A DNA stretch of 64,000 nucleotides from Candidatus Sumerlaea chitinivorans (GTDB lineage Bacteria > Sumerlaeota > Sumerlaeia > Sumerlaeales > Sumerlaeaceae). A model generated the notes under the pieces. That model ran no database searches, was not told the DNA's origin, and was given only the letters and a program-made list of their open reading frames with translations. The number at the start of each line of letters is the position of its first letter. The stretch's first letter is position 1. The position numbers and the translations under genes were made by a program. The DNA lies in assembly GCA_003290465.1 (NCBI GenBank), contig CP030759.1, positions 474,672-538,671 on the forward strand, in the 5' to 3' direction. Shown piece after piece: positions 1 to 8,574 of the stretch.

Positions 1-2
1 AA

Positions 3-224
3 CCGCAAGGCACACCGATTTCGGTCATCAAGCTCGTTTATCTTTTTGCCCAAGGTCTCTTTGGTGGAGTCTTGGTTGCAGTCTTCCTGCTTGCCGTGGC
101 GGCACTCATTCCAATCCTCGTTCACATTGCGCTTAATCAGCAAGAACAGTCAGAGCATTCTTCCGGCACGGTTTCTCTTCCATCCCAAGATCCTGAGATT
201 TCCGAAGCGAGTGAGGCAGAATAG
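3..224 (+). CDS. C-terminal end of a membrane protein (partial)
   Basis: An open frame enters from the left edge and ends at TAG 222-224, so only the last 73 codons are visible and the start lies outside the window. The visible part has one strongly hydrophobic segment (VLVAVFLLAVAALIPILVHI) followed by a short polar Gln/Glu/Ser tail. This is a membrane anchor with a soluble C-terminus. I do not recognise the family. The two genes that follow are also small membrane proteins with a hydrophobic helix followed by a short polar tail, so the three may be related or co-transcribed. This frame is preferred over the overlapping 46-378 frame because it gives a coherent transmembrane helix. Confidence 0.6.
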   Translation, partial: PQGTPISVIKLVYLFAQGLFGGVLVAVFLLAVAALIPILVHIALNQQEQSEHSSGTVSLPSQDPEISEASEAE

Positions 225-382
225 AGTGTCTGATAGGCGGAAGAATTCCCGATGCGACTACACCATTTACGCCCGGATGGGGATACGGTGTGGGCCTAAT
301 CTCGCCTGTGAGAGTGACGGCGTGGCTTTGCAACGGACCGGTCGAATCATACAAAGAAACGGTCGTCGGCTGAGGTGAATGG

Positions 383-727
383 ATGATTCGCATACGTCAT
401 CGTGCAGTTCTTTGGTGCTCGGTGCTCATGAAGGTTGTAGCGGCAGTGTTGCTGATTCGAGGTGGGATTGGCATGCTGCATTTATTGTGGGTTTGGTGGC
501 ACCCATCCCGATTAATGTCGGAGCTCGAACTTCTCCAAGGATTTAAGCAACTGATTGTGTATTCGATTCTTCCAAGCTCTGTGGCCTACGCTGCGAGTGT
601 TGCACTGCTTCTTGTGCTTGATATCGAGTCGCACACTCGACGAGTGCTGGAAATGAGGGGGGGAGCAACGTTTGGGGCTACGCCTCTCCAAGATGACCCC
701 ATGCCTCAGGAGCACCGTCTGGGGTGA
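383..727 (+). CDS. Small two-helix membrane protein, unknown function
   Basis: This encodes 114 residues with two predicted membrane helices, roughly residues 9-38 and 58-80, followed by a polar tail of about 30 residues. The ATG at 383 has a GAGGTG ribosome-binding site five bases upstream, which supports translation. No enzyme motif or conserved domain is recognisable. The layout (helix, short loop with HP and Leu-rich residues, second helix ending in an acidic-aromatic-basic cap) resembles the next gene at 840-1142, so the two may be distant paralogues. The function is unknown; a small subunit of a membrane complex encoded to the left is one possibility. Confidence 0.55.
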   Translation: MIRIRHRAVLWCSVLMKVVAAVLLIRGGIGMLHLLWVWWHPSRLMSELELLQGFKQLIVYSILPSSVAYAASVALLLVLDIESHTRRVLEMRGGATFGATPLQDDPMPQEHRLG

Positions 728-839
728 CGAGGTCCGCCATGTTGGCGCAAGGTAGAAGCCCGGACTTGCAATTGTTGTTCCACCCCGCTCAATTCTGCCA
801 AGTATACGATTCTTTCCACGGAGGTCGACCAAAAGCAAC

Positions 840-1142
840 GTGGCAAGCCGCAATGCTCGTTATCCGATGATCCCGTTTGTCATGTTTTCCTTGCGACTGA
901 CGGCTGTGCTTTTGGTCGCGGGGTGTTTAGGGACTGAGATCCTACGCGTTGTGAACGCCTTAAAAAGCGCACCTCACCCTGTCTTGGAGCTGTGGGCTGC
1001 GCTCGTTAAGATTTACGGTGCAATCGTGGGAGGTGTGATCTTGTTGGTTTTGGCTCACGTTGTGGCACTGCTCGCCGACTGCGAGGCATGGACCAACCGC
1101 CTTGCCCACGCTCGCACGGACCGCAAACCGCGGACTCAATAG
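840..1142 (+). CDS. Small two-helix membrane protein, unknown function
   Basis: This encodes 100 residues with two hydrophobic segments, about residues 14-37 and 60-82, and a short basic tail. The start is uncertain. GTG 840 has a GGAGGT 14 bases upstream, while an in-frame ATG at 867 has no clear Shine-Dalgarno sequence. The second helix (GGVILLVLAHVVALLADCE) is followed by a Trp-Thr-Asn-Arg-Leu cap, comparable to the acidic/Thr-Arg-Arg cap after the second helix of the gene at 383-727. I recognise no family. It lies about 90 bases before the epimerase gene in the same direction and could share a transcript with it. Confidence 0.5.
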   Translation: MASRNARYPMIPFVMFSLRLTAVLLVAGCLGTEILRVVNALKSAPHPVLELWAALVKIYGAIVGGVILLVLAHVVALLADCEAWTNRLAHARTDRKPRTQ

Positions 1143-1234
1143 CGTCCTTGCAACCGCTCCTCAGCGAGGTATTTTCTGGAGCAACGTAGCACACCCAGAA
1201 TTCTACGACTATGGAAGGAGGCCGCGATTAGCGA

Positions 1235-2206
1235 ATGGCCCATATTTTGATCACCGGGGGAGCTGGATTCATTGGCTCACATTTGGCCGAAGAGCTGCTC
1301 GAGCAGGGGCATTGGGTGTGCGTTATTGACGATTTGTCCACAGGGACGATTTGGAATCTCGACGGCATCCGAAGCCACGAGCGATTTAGCTACCACATTG
1401 CCTCCGTCATGGACTACCCGCTAATGGCTGAGCTTGTGGATCGGGCAGATGAAATCTATCATCTCGCGGCTGCAGTAGGGGTGCGCCTTATAGTCGAGAA
1501 GCCAGTCCATACAATCGAAACAAACATTCGCGGAACGGAGATCGTTCTCGAGCTTGCTGCACGCAAGAAAAAGAAGGTACTGATCACGTCAACCAGCGAA
1601 ATCTACGGTAAGAGCGCCAAAGTCCCCTTTAGCGAAAACGACGATCTGGTGTTGGGCTCCACCACACGACCTCGCTGGGCCTATGCGTGTTCCAAAGCAA
1701 TCGATGAATTCCTCGCGCTTGCCTATTACCGGGAGCAAGGGGTCCCTGTGGTCATCGTGCGCTTGTTCAATACGGTCGGTCCGCGACAGACGGGCCAGTA
1801 TGGCATGGTGATTCCCCGCTTTGTGGAGCAAGCGCTCCGCGGTCAGCCCTTGACCGTGTATGGCGATGGCACTCAGACTCGGGCATTTGCGTACGTGGGC
1901 GATGTGGTGAAGGCGCTCGTGGCGCTGATGAATGAGCCACGCGCGATCGGCGAGGTGTTCAATGTCGGGAACGATAGAGAAATTGCGATCCGAGACTTAG
2001 CTAAGCTTGTGATTGAGCGGACTCAGAGTTCGAGCCCCATTCAGTTTATTCCTTTTGAACAAGCCTACGATTCGCAGTTTGAAGATTTGACACGACGGGT
2101 TCCCGATCTTTCGAAAATTCGGGCTCTTATCGGTTATGAGCCCAAGGTCCAGATCGAGGAAATTATTGATCGTGTTGCAACCTACATGAAGGACCGTTTG
2201 CGATGA
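1235..2206 (+). CDS. NAD-dependent sugar-nucleotide epimerase/dehydratase
   Basis: This is a 323-residue extended short-chain dehydrogenase. The NAD-binding glycine motif GGAGFIGSH is at residues 8-16 and the catalytic Tyr-x3-Lys is YACSK at 150-154, preceded by Ser/Thr residues in TSTSE (119-122). A segment reading YGDGTQTRAFAYVGDVV is typical of the UDP-glucose 4-epimerase / UDP-glucuronate decarboxylase group. It is expected to act in the cytoplasm on a nucleotide sugar feeding cell-surface polysaccharide synthesis; the exact substrate cannot be told from sequence alone. A GGAGG lies 13 bases before the ATG. The stop overlaps the ATG of the following lyase gene (ATGA at 2203-2206), implying translational coupling. 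Confidence 0.88.
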   Translation: MAHILITGGAGFIGSHLAEELLEQGHWVCVIDDLSTGTIWNLDGIRSHERFSYHIASVMDYPLMAELVDRADEIYHLAAAVGVRLIVEKPVHTIETNIRGTEIVLELAARKKKKVLITSTSEIYGKSAKVPFSENDDLVLGSTTRPRWAYACSKAIDEFLALAYYREQGVPVVIVRLFNTVGPRQTGQYGMVIPRFVEQALRGQPLTVYGDGTQTRAFAYVGDVVKALVALMNEPRAIGEVFNVGNDREIAIRDLAKLVIERTQSSSPIQFIPFEQAYDSQFEDLTRRVPDLSKIRALIGYEPKVQIEEIIDRVATYMKDRLR

Positions 2207-3738
2207 CGCCGAAGCCAACTCAGCCCAAGCTGTCCACGCCCGCCTCCAAGCCGCAAGTCTGGGGTTCAAGAATGAGCGAACCCCCCGACCCGCGAAATGT
2301 TTTGTACTGTGCGGGCCGCGATGTGGCGCCACGACCTATGGCCGACTCAGCGCTGGTGCCGTTCGACCTGTGGCAAAACCGAGCGCACGTCCTCATGCTG
2401 GCAAAGCAGGGAATCGTGAGCCGAAAGATAGCTTCGCGCATCCTTGCAGCGCTCGATGACCTCGAAAGTTTGTGGGAGCGTCGGGAGTTTGTGTTAGACC
2501 CCGCCCGCGAGGATGTTCACATCAACATCGAGCATTTTGTCGCGACAGTCATCGGACCAGAAGCCTCAGGGTCCATGCACACCGCGCGAAGCCGGAATGA
2601 CCAAACCACCACAGTTGTACGTCTCTACGTTCGCGATCGCCTGCTTAGTTTCGCCGAGTCCCTCGTGCGACTGATTGACGTTCTTCTCGATGCATCCAGA
2701 AAGTACGCCCATCTGCCGATTGCGGGACTTACGCATTATCAGCCCGCCAGTGTCACGACGTTCGGTCATTGGCTCGCATCGTATGCACAGGCGCTCCTGC
2801 GGGATCTTGAACGAGCAGAGCAGACGCTTCACCGGCTCAACGTCTCACCGCTGGGAGCCGCGGCGTCCTTTGGGACTACATGGAAAATTGACCGGGCCTA
2901 TACCGCGCAACTCCTCGGGTTCGACTCAGTTCAGGGCAACACGCTCGACTGTATCAGCACGCGATGGGAGTTTGAGGCAGAAGCAGCCGTCCTTGTCGCG
3001 TTTGTACTGACGCATCTTAGCACCATCGCTCAGGATCTTATTGTGCTTAGCCTCCCACAGGTTGGGATCGTACGTGTGGCGGATCGCTTTACTACGGGCT
3101 CTTCCATCATGCCGCAAAAGCGTAACCCCGACTTTGCCGAGGTGACACGCGCAAAAGCGGCGCTTGTTCAGCAGTTGGTGCCTACTCTCTTGGGAATCGC
3201 CCGGGGCCTACCTTCAGGCTACAACCGCGATACTCAGTGGACAAAGTATGCGATCATGGACGTTTTCGACGAGGCAACGGCGGCCCCGGAGATCTTCGCC
3301 GACGTGATCGCGACGCTGCAAGTGAACGAAGCCCGAGCACGCGAAAGCGCGGAGACGAATTTTATCAACGCGGTGGACGTCGCCGACACGCTTGCACGTG
3401 AAAGCGGAGCGCCATTCCGCGTGTGTTACCAAATCATCTCTCAGGCTGTTCGCGAATGTGAATCCCGAGGACGCCTCCTCCCCGACGTTGTTGTCCAGCT
3501 CGCGCGAGAGGCGGGAGTTCAGGTTCAGAGCGTGAACTTCCTTTCCGCAGAGCAAATTCTGAACGAGAAGAATCACATCGGCGGACCCGCTCCGTCCGCA
3601 CTCGCACGAGAGATTCGCAACGTGCGTGAGCAACTCCAGCAGCGCAAAAAGCAGTTAGCCGCTTTCCGCAAGCGTCTTACACGCGCAAAAATGAAGATTG
3701 AACAAGAGCGCAAAAAGCTCCGGCAGAGTCCGAAATAG
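2203..3738 (+). CDS. argH: Argininosuccinate lyase-like protein (divergent)
   Basis: This is a fumarase/aspartase superfamily lyase of 511 residues. Family motifs are HTARSRNDQ at 126-134 (substrate loop), Thr-His at 177-178, and the flexible catalytic loop GSSIMPQKRNPD at 299-310. ArgH cleaves argininosuccinate to arginine and fumarate in the last step of arginine synthesis. It departs from typical ArgH, which is about 460 residues: there is a Pro-rich N-terminal extension of about 30 residues, the usual Trp-Gly-Gly-Arg-Phe opening is replaced by Cys-Ala-Gly-Arg-Asp, and a basic coiled-coil tail is added after about residue 472. The start overlaps the stop of the epimerase gene; an inner Met at residue 24 is possible. 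No other arginine genes are nearby, so a different amino-acid-like substrate remains possible. Confidence 0.75.
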   Translation: MTPKPTQPKLSTPASKPQVWGSRMSEPPDPRNVLYCAGRDVAPRPMADSALVPFDLWQNRAHVLMLAKQGIVSRKIASRILAALDDLESLWERREFVLDPAREDVHINIEHFVATVIGPEASGSMHTARSRNDQTTTVVRLYVRDRLLSFAESLVRLIDVLLDASRKYAHLPIAGLTHYQPASVTTFGHWLASYAQALLRDLERAEQTLHRLNVSPLGAAASFGTTWKIDRAYTAQLLGFDSVQGNTLDCISTRWEFEAEAAVLVAFVLTHLSTIAQDLIVLSLPQVGIVRVADRFTTGSSIMPQKRNPDFAEVTRAKAALVQQLVPTLLGIARGLPSGYNRDTQWTKYAIMDVFDEATAAPEIFADVIATLQVNEARARESAETNFINAVDVADTLARESGAPFRVCYQIISQAVRECESRGRLLPDVVVQLAREAGVQVQSVNFLSAEQILNEKNHIGGPAPSALAREIRNVREQLQQRKKQLAAFRKRLTRAKMKIEQERKKLRQSPK

Positions 3739-3787
3739 AAGCGCTGGTTTTCGGAATTACCGAGTTCCGGCGGAGCGCATGCACGAT

Positions 3788-6394
3788 TCACGTTCTATGT
3801 TCGTGCTCGCAATGAGAATGGGTTTGATCAGGCGGGGGACAAAACATGCTGCGCAGAAGGTGCAAGGCGCTCGCTTTGCCAAGCGGAGCAACTTCTGGCC
3901 CCACGCAGGACGGACACCCAGCCGCACACGGGCACTTCTCCACAATTTCCCACGCCGCCCGCAAGATCGTGCGATCCATTTCGAACACTTTTTGGGAAAG
4001 GCCAATGCCACCCGGATAGCGATCGTATAGATAGATCGTCGGCAGACCATCGTGCGGAGACTGAACCATTGCCACGGCGCCAATATCCCGCGCATCGCAC
4101 AAAACGTACAGAGGAACAACTTGCCCCAATAGATGCGCGATTCCCTGAAGACCATGAGATAAGTCCAGCTGCCGTTGCTCGAGTTCCTCTTTCAATCTTG
4201 GGTCGAAGGTGAGCCAACACGCTTCCGTCTGCATTTCCAGCGGTGGCAGACTAATCGTGCCATACCCAATGTTCTCGTGGCTCTCAAAGCGCAATTTTTT
4301 GTAGGCGGAAACGATCGTAATTACGGCAACGTCTCCTCGCCCTTTCCTGATGACAGTCGGGGACAACGACGCAGAGGTACTGGCGGTCTCCTCGAGCGGT
4401 GGAGAAGATGCGACTTGCTCACCCAAAAGGCGGGAAGCTTTTTCGCTGCCATGCTCGGGGAGGTCGCTGGCAGCAGGCGGTCCGTCGGTGGGCGACTGAG
4501 TTAATGGATACTCCGTGTCGGTGGGCAGCTTTTCGTATTCGGAAAGGAGGCCGCCTCGTTCTTGGGATCCGGTCTCTGCCGCGATTTCGATTTCTGCGTA
4601 ATCGTGCTTTTCATCAATCTGTAAAACGCGAATCTCAGTTTTTGAGATTGCTTCGGTGTAATAATCGCTCCGTTGAGGTCGCGCGAACGCGGTTCGTCGG
4701 TCCCAATCGAGGTGTTCAACGTAGTAAGTTTCGCCCAAGTGCATGTAGATGGCTTCCGTGTGAATCAGGAACGGAGCAGAGTCAAAGTCCACCTCAGCAA
4801 ACACTCGATTCTGATCCGCAAGATTCACAACCACGAAGTTCTCACTACTCGCGCTTCTGAGTGAGATGTTCTCGCTTGGATACGTGTCCGCGGACCAAAA
4901 CCATTTATTGCCAGAGTGCCGGACAATCCGTTCAGCCTCAAGGTGCTCGAGTAGGGGAGTCGGGTCAAGCGACCCAAATGGCTCTCCATCCAAAAACGGA
5001 AGTTCAAACGCAGCACACTTAATATGGCTTGCCGCGATCGCGGGGTTTTCAGGGTTGACGATTGCTTGCTCGGGCGCGCGGCCAAAGAAGTAGCCCGGAT
5101 GGGAAATGATGTATTGGTCGAGAGCTGAGGAGTTCGCAATCAGCACAGCCACCGACGTCTCGGTGGAGCGTCCGGCTCGGCCTGCCTGTTGCCACGTACT
5201 CGCCACGCTCCCGGGATAGCCAGCAAGAATGGCGGCGTTGAGCTGCCCAATGTCAATGCCCAGCTCCAAGGCGTTGGTACTCACCACGCCAAGGATGGCT
5301 CCCTCTTTAATGCCACGTTCAATCGATCGGCGTTCGTTCGGCAGGTATCCTCCGCGGTACCCCGCGATGCGGCCAATGCTTTTGCCGAGGCGCCGCATCG
5401 TTTTTCGCAGGTAATTTACCAGCAGCTCGACTTGCATCCGACTGCGAGCGAAAACAATGGTCTGAATATCCTCCGCGAGAAAACGCGACGCGAGTCGCCG
5501 AGCCTCATTCACCACACCCCGGCGAATACCCAGCTCTTCGTTCACGATCGGCGGATTATAGAAGACAAAGAACTTTTCTCCAGCCGGTGCACCATTCTCA
5601 GAGATAAGAGTTACCGGATGATCAATGAGTCGTTCCGTGACTTCCTTCGGGTTTGCGATCGTCGCCGAACAGCAGATGAATTGGGGCTGAACGCCATAGA
5701 AATCGCAAATCCGGCGCAGGCGTCGAAAAACGTTTGCGACGTGCGACCCAAACACCCCTCGATACTGGTGGACCTCGTCCACGACGATGTAACGGAGATT
5801 CTCAAAAATGCGACACCACGCCGTGTGATGGGGCAGAATGCCCGTGTGGAGCATGTCGGGATTCGTCAGCACAATATTGCCGGCCTCGCGGATGGCTCGT
5901 CGGGCGCTTGCCGGTGTGTCGCCGTCAAACGTGTAGAGTTTGATTCCTTTGCCGGTGGCCCCCGCCAAGGAGTACAACTCTTGATACTGATCCTGAGCCA
6001 GCGCTTTAGTCGGGAAAAGGTAGAGCGCACAAGCCTTTGGGTTTTCAAGAACGGCGCTTAGGACGGGGACATTGTAGCAGAGGGTTTTCCCAGAAGCGGT
6101 GGGCGTGACCACGACGACGTGCTCGCCCCGTAGTACGGCCTCGATGGCTTGAGCTTGATGGCTATAGAGCTGCTGGATGCCATACTCGCGAAGCGCAACA
6201 AGAACATCTGGATGGAGTCCCGATGGGAAGGGCGCATAACAGGCTGCCCGAGGCGGAATCCTTTCCAAGTGCGTGATGTTCCTGGCAATATGGTGAATGC
6301 TGAGTAGTTCCTCGAGCACTTCCCGCACACTCGGTTGAGCCCTGTTCGTGCGTTCCATTCTTTTGGGCTGTTTTGCCATAAACTCTTTGCTCAT
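3788..6394 (-). CDS. MrfA-family DEAD/DEAH-box DNA helicase with DUF1998 zinc domain
   Basis: This is an 868-residue superfamily 2 helicase. Walker A is TPTASGKT at 97-104, the DEVH box is at 206-209, the Ser-Ala-Thr motif at 243-245, and a QQAGRAGR motif VI lies in the second RecA-like domain. The C-terminal DUF1998-type region has four clustered cysteines, C821, C823, C827 and C830 (CPCAAGCPSC), expected to bind zinc. This architecture matches Bacillus MrfA (YprA), a 3'-5' helicase in mitomycin-damage repair that works with the exonuclease MrfB. No mrfB is seen nearby. A low-complexity Ser/Pro/Glu-rich stretch of about 75 residues interrupts the C-terminal half around residues 620-700. The gene converges with argH and is divergent from the acyltransferase. 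Confidence 0.85.
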   Translation of the reverse strand: MSKEFMAKQPKRMERTNRAQPSVREVLEELLSIHHIARNITHLERIPPRAACYAPFPSGLHPDVLVALREYGIQQLYSHQAQAIEAVLRGEHVVVVTPTASGKTLCYNVPVLSAVLENPKACALYLFPTKALAQDQYQELYSLAGATGKGIKLYTFDGDTPASARRAIREAGNIVLTNPDMLHTGILPHHTAWCRIFENLRYIVVDEVHQYRGVFGSHVANVFRRLRRICDFYGVQPQFICCSATIANPKEVTERLIDHPVTLISENGAPAGEKFFVFYNPPIVNEELGIRRGVVNEARRLASRFLAEDIQTIVFARSRMQVELLVNYLRKTMRRLGKSIGRIAGYRGGYLPNERRSIERGIKEGAILGVVSTNALELGIDIGQLNAAILAGYPGSVASTWQQAGRAGRSTETSVAVLIANSSALDQYIISHPGYFFGRAPEQAIVNPENPAIAASHIKCAAFELPFLDGEPFGSLDPTPLLEHLEAERIVRHSGNKWFWSADTYPSENISLRSASSENFVVVNLADQNRVFAEVDFDSAPFLIHTEAIYMHLGETYYVEHLDWDRRTAFARPQRSDYYTEAISKTEIRVLQIDEKHDYAEIEIAAETGSQERGGLLSEYEKLPTDTEYPLTQSPTDGPPAASDLPEHGSEKASRLLGEQVASSPPLEETASTSASLSPTVIRKGRGDVAVITIVSAYKKLRFESHENIGYGTISLPPLEMQTEACWLTFDPRLKEELEQRQLDLSHGLQGIAHLLGQVVPLYVLCDARDIGAVAMVQSPHDGLPTIYLYDRYPGGIGLSQKVFEMDRTILRAAWEIVEKCPCAAGCPSCVGPEVAPLGKASALHLLRSMFCPPPDQTHSHCEHEHRT

Positions 6395-6483
6395 CTTTTG
6401 CCCACAATTGCTTGACGGTTTGCATCACTCGCAAACCCTCTTGTTTGGTGACACGAAGCGCGGTTGTGAGGCAAAGAAAATTC

Positions 6484-7428
6484 GTGAGTCGAAGCAAGGC
6501 ACCAAAGCAAGAACGCATTCAGTGGCGCCACCGCTTGGAATTTTGGGCATGGCGTGGCGCAGAATGGTTGGCTTTGCGTCTTTCCAGACGGGCTTTGGTC
6601 CGGTTGGCCGATCTCTGTGGGCTGCTACTTTACGAGGTCTTACGGGCGCGTCGGCGTGTGACGGAAGAGAACCTACAGCGTGCTTTCGGCGATTCCTTCC
6701 CGCCAACAAAACTTCGCGCGATCGCCCGGCGTGCCTATCAGAATGCCGTGCTTACGTTCTTCGAGTGTCTCCAATCGCGCTACTATGGCCCCCTCTCTCT
6801 CTGTCTCTTCAAGAACGGGCAGGGTTTAGAGTACTTGGAAAAAGCCCGAGGATCCGCGGCTGTGTTTGTGACGGCGCACAGCGGCAATTGGGAATTGTTT
6901 GGCCAAGCCGTACAGGCGATGGGCTTCGAATGCGATGCGGTGATGAAACCTCTGCACAACCCACTCATCAACGCGTACGTTGTGGCACAACGTCAGGCAG
7001 GAGGTGTTCGGCTCATTCCTACGAGTGGCGCATTGAAAGGCATTGTTACGGCTCTGCGAGCTGGGCGGCACCCCGTCTTTCTTGCCGATCAGGACGCTCG
7101 ACGTGACGGAATCTTCGTGAGGTTTCTGGGGCATCCTGCTTCGACGGCGCTGGGCCCAGCCTATTTCGCGTATAAGTTCCGTGTTCCGATTTACGCTGGT
7201 TTTTGTGTGAGGAATGAGGATCCCGAGCGCACGCTGAGTTTTGTGATTATGCCACCGATCGAGCCCGATTGCTCTGCGCCCGAAGAGGTCGAACTTCGTC
7301 GGCTAACGGAAGCGCACGTTCGTGCCCTCGAGCAGGTGGTGCGTGCGTATCCCGAAAGCTACTTCTGGCTGCACCGTCGGTGGAAAACGAAGCCAAAGGC
7401 AGAAGACCTCGCCGCAGACCAAGAGTAG
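6484..7428 (+). CDS. Lipid A biosynthesis acyltransferase (LpxL/HtrB family)
   Basis: This membrane-associated acyltransferase transfers a fatty acyl chain onto a Kdo2-lipid A precursor at the inner membrane. The catalytic His and Glu sit in HSGNWELFG (H132 and E137 from this start). The family motif with DQDARRDG followed by Gly-Val-like strand residues and the C-terminal block YFWLHRRWKTKP are characteristic. The open frame extends up to a TTG at 6412, but family alignment starts near the hydrophobic N-terminal helix. GTG 6484 also leaves room for a promoter between it and the divergent helicase start at 6394, so I prefer it; GTG 6466 or 6448 are alternatives. Its presence implies an LPS-bearing outer membrane. 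Confidence 0.82.
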   Translation: MSRSKAPKQERIQWRHRLEFWAWRGAEWLALRLSRRALVRLADLCGLLLYEVLRARRRVTEENLQRAFGDSFPPTKLRAIARRAYQNAVLTFFECLQSRYYGPLSLCLFKNGQGLEYLEKARGSAAVFVTAHSGNWELFGQAVQAMGFECDAVMKPLHNPLINAYVVAQRQAGGVRLIPTSGALKGIVTALRAGRHPVFLADQDARRDGIFVRFLGHPASTALGPAYFAYKFRVPIYAGFCVRNEDPERTLSFVIMPPIEPDCSAPEEVELRRLTEAHVRALEQVVRAYPESYFWLHRRWKTKPKAEDLAADQE

Positions 7429-7542
7429 CCCGGATCGGGCATTTATGCGTCAGCCGTGCACTTGAGAACGGATTCCTGAGGCGGGTTTAGTTGTTTTGAA
7501 TTTGCATTGCACCCAGACTCTAACGCGAATACGGTGCGAGCG

Positions 7543-8574
7543 ATGGTTCGAGTAGAACATCTGACAAAACGATTCGGCGACATTCACGCGATCGAGGATC
7601 TCACATTTGAGGTTCTGGAGGGCGAAATTCTTGGCTTTCTTGGCCCAAATGGAGCCGGCAAAACCACCACGATGCGCATTCTGACCTGCTTCTTCCCGCC
7701 GACGGAAGGGCATGCGACTGTTGCTGGCTATGATGTCGTCAAGGAGGCCGACGAAGTTCGTCGAGTCATTGGTTACATGCCCGAGCACGTGCCTTTGTAT
7801 CGCGATATGACCGTTGAAGACGCTTTGGACTTCATCGCCCATGCGAAAGGGTTTCGTCGGCAAGAACGGGCCAAGTATGTGGCAGAAGCGATCGAGGAAA
7901 CCGGGCTAAGCGATGTACGCAAGCGCCGCATCGCGCATCTTTCCAAAGGCTATCGGCAGCGCGTTGGGTTAGCGCAGGCACTGATTGGTAACCCCAAAGT
8001 ACTCATTCTCGACGAGCCGACGGTGGGGCTCGATCCTCGCCAGATCGCTGAAGTGCGCGCTTTGATCAAGGGGATGGCAGGGCGTCGCACCGTTGTGTTG
8101 AGCACGCACATCCTACCAGAAGTTCAGATGACCTGTTCGCGAGTTGTGATTCTAAACCGTGGCAAGATTGCTGCAAGTGGCACCCCAGAGAAGCTGACCA
8201 CCCAGATGCGCGGGGGAGGTCAGAGTGTTGCCCGCATTGTCGGGCCACCAAAGGATGTGCTTCGAACGCTGGAACAACTCCGTGGAATTCGGAGTGTCCA
8301 AGTGCAGCGAGATGGCAAGCGGCTCAACGCCTCCGAGGTGCCACAAGAAGGAGATGTCGTCCTCGAGTACGTGATCGAAACAAGCGATTTTGCTCCTGAT
8401 ACAAATGCGATGGTGGCTGAGGCCGTGGTCCAGCGCGGCTGGCGACTCCTTGAGCTCTACAGCGTTGGGATGACCCTCGAAGAGATTTTCTTACGTGTTG
8501 TTGCTGGCGAAGCAAGCGACCGCGAACTGCCAGATGAACCCATGCTACTACGTGGTTCGGGGGAAAACGCATGA
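7543..8574 (+). CDS. ABC transporter ATP-binding protein, GldA-like
   Basis: This ATPase subunit of an ABC-2 type exporter has 343 residues from ATG 7543. Walker A is GPNGAGKTT at 34-42, the signature is the variant LSKGYRQ at 133-139, and Walker B is LILDEP at 154-159. The Lys-Gly-Tyr variant of the LSGGQ motif is common in GldA-like proteins. About 100 residues after the nucleotide-binding domain form an accessory C-terminal domain. The frame is open back to a TTG at 7507, but ATG 7543 directly precedes the conserved start VRVEHLTKRFG. The stop overlaps the next ATG (ATGA at 8571), so it is coupled to the permease gene. It is first in a four-gene operon ending at the terminator near 12800. 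Confidence 0.88.
   Translation: MVRVEHLTKRFGDIHAIEDLTFEVLEGEILGFLGPNGAGKTTTMRILTCFFPPTEGHATVAGYDVVKEADEVRRVIGYMPEHVPLYRDMTVEDALDFIAHAKGFRRQERAKYVAEAIEETGLSDVRKRRIAHLSKGYRQRVGLAQALIGNPKVLILDEPTVGLDPRQIAEVRALIKGMAGRRTVVLSTHILPEVQMTCSRVVILNRGKIAASGTPEKLTTQMRGGGQSVARIVGPPKDVLRTLEQLRGIRSVQVQRDGKRLNASEVPQEGDVVLEYVIETSDFAPDTNAMVAEAVVQRGWRLLELYSVGMTLEEIFLRVVAGEASDRELPDEPMLLRGSGENA

Noticed and set aside
215-373. Short frame between the first two genes (GRIPDATTPF..., about 50 codons)
   Set aside because: The residue mix looks protein-like, but there is no usable start codon or ribosome-binding site and it is too short to support.
46-378. Open frame of 110 codons overlapping the left-edge membrane protein
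   Set aside because: Low-complexity and unlike any protein; the other frame (3-224) has a clean transmembrane helix and the gene structure fits.
5189-6061. Plus-strand frame of 290 codons inside the helicase gene
   Set aside because: It is a shadow of the minus-strand MrfA-type helicase, whose motor motifs and zinc cysteines are conserved.
7507-8574. ABC ATPase starting at TTG 7507
   Set aside because: The extra residues do not match the family; ATG 7543 precedes the conserved N-terminus.
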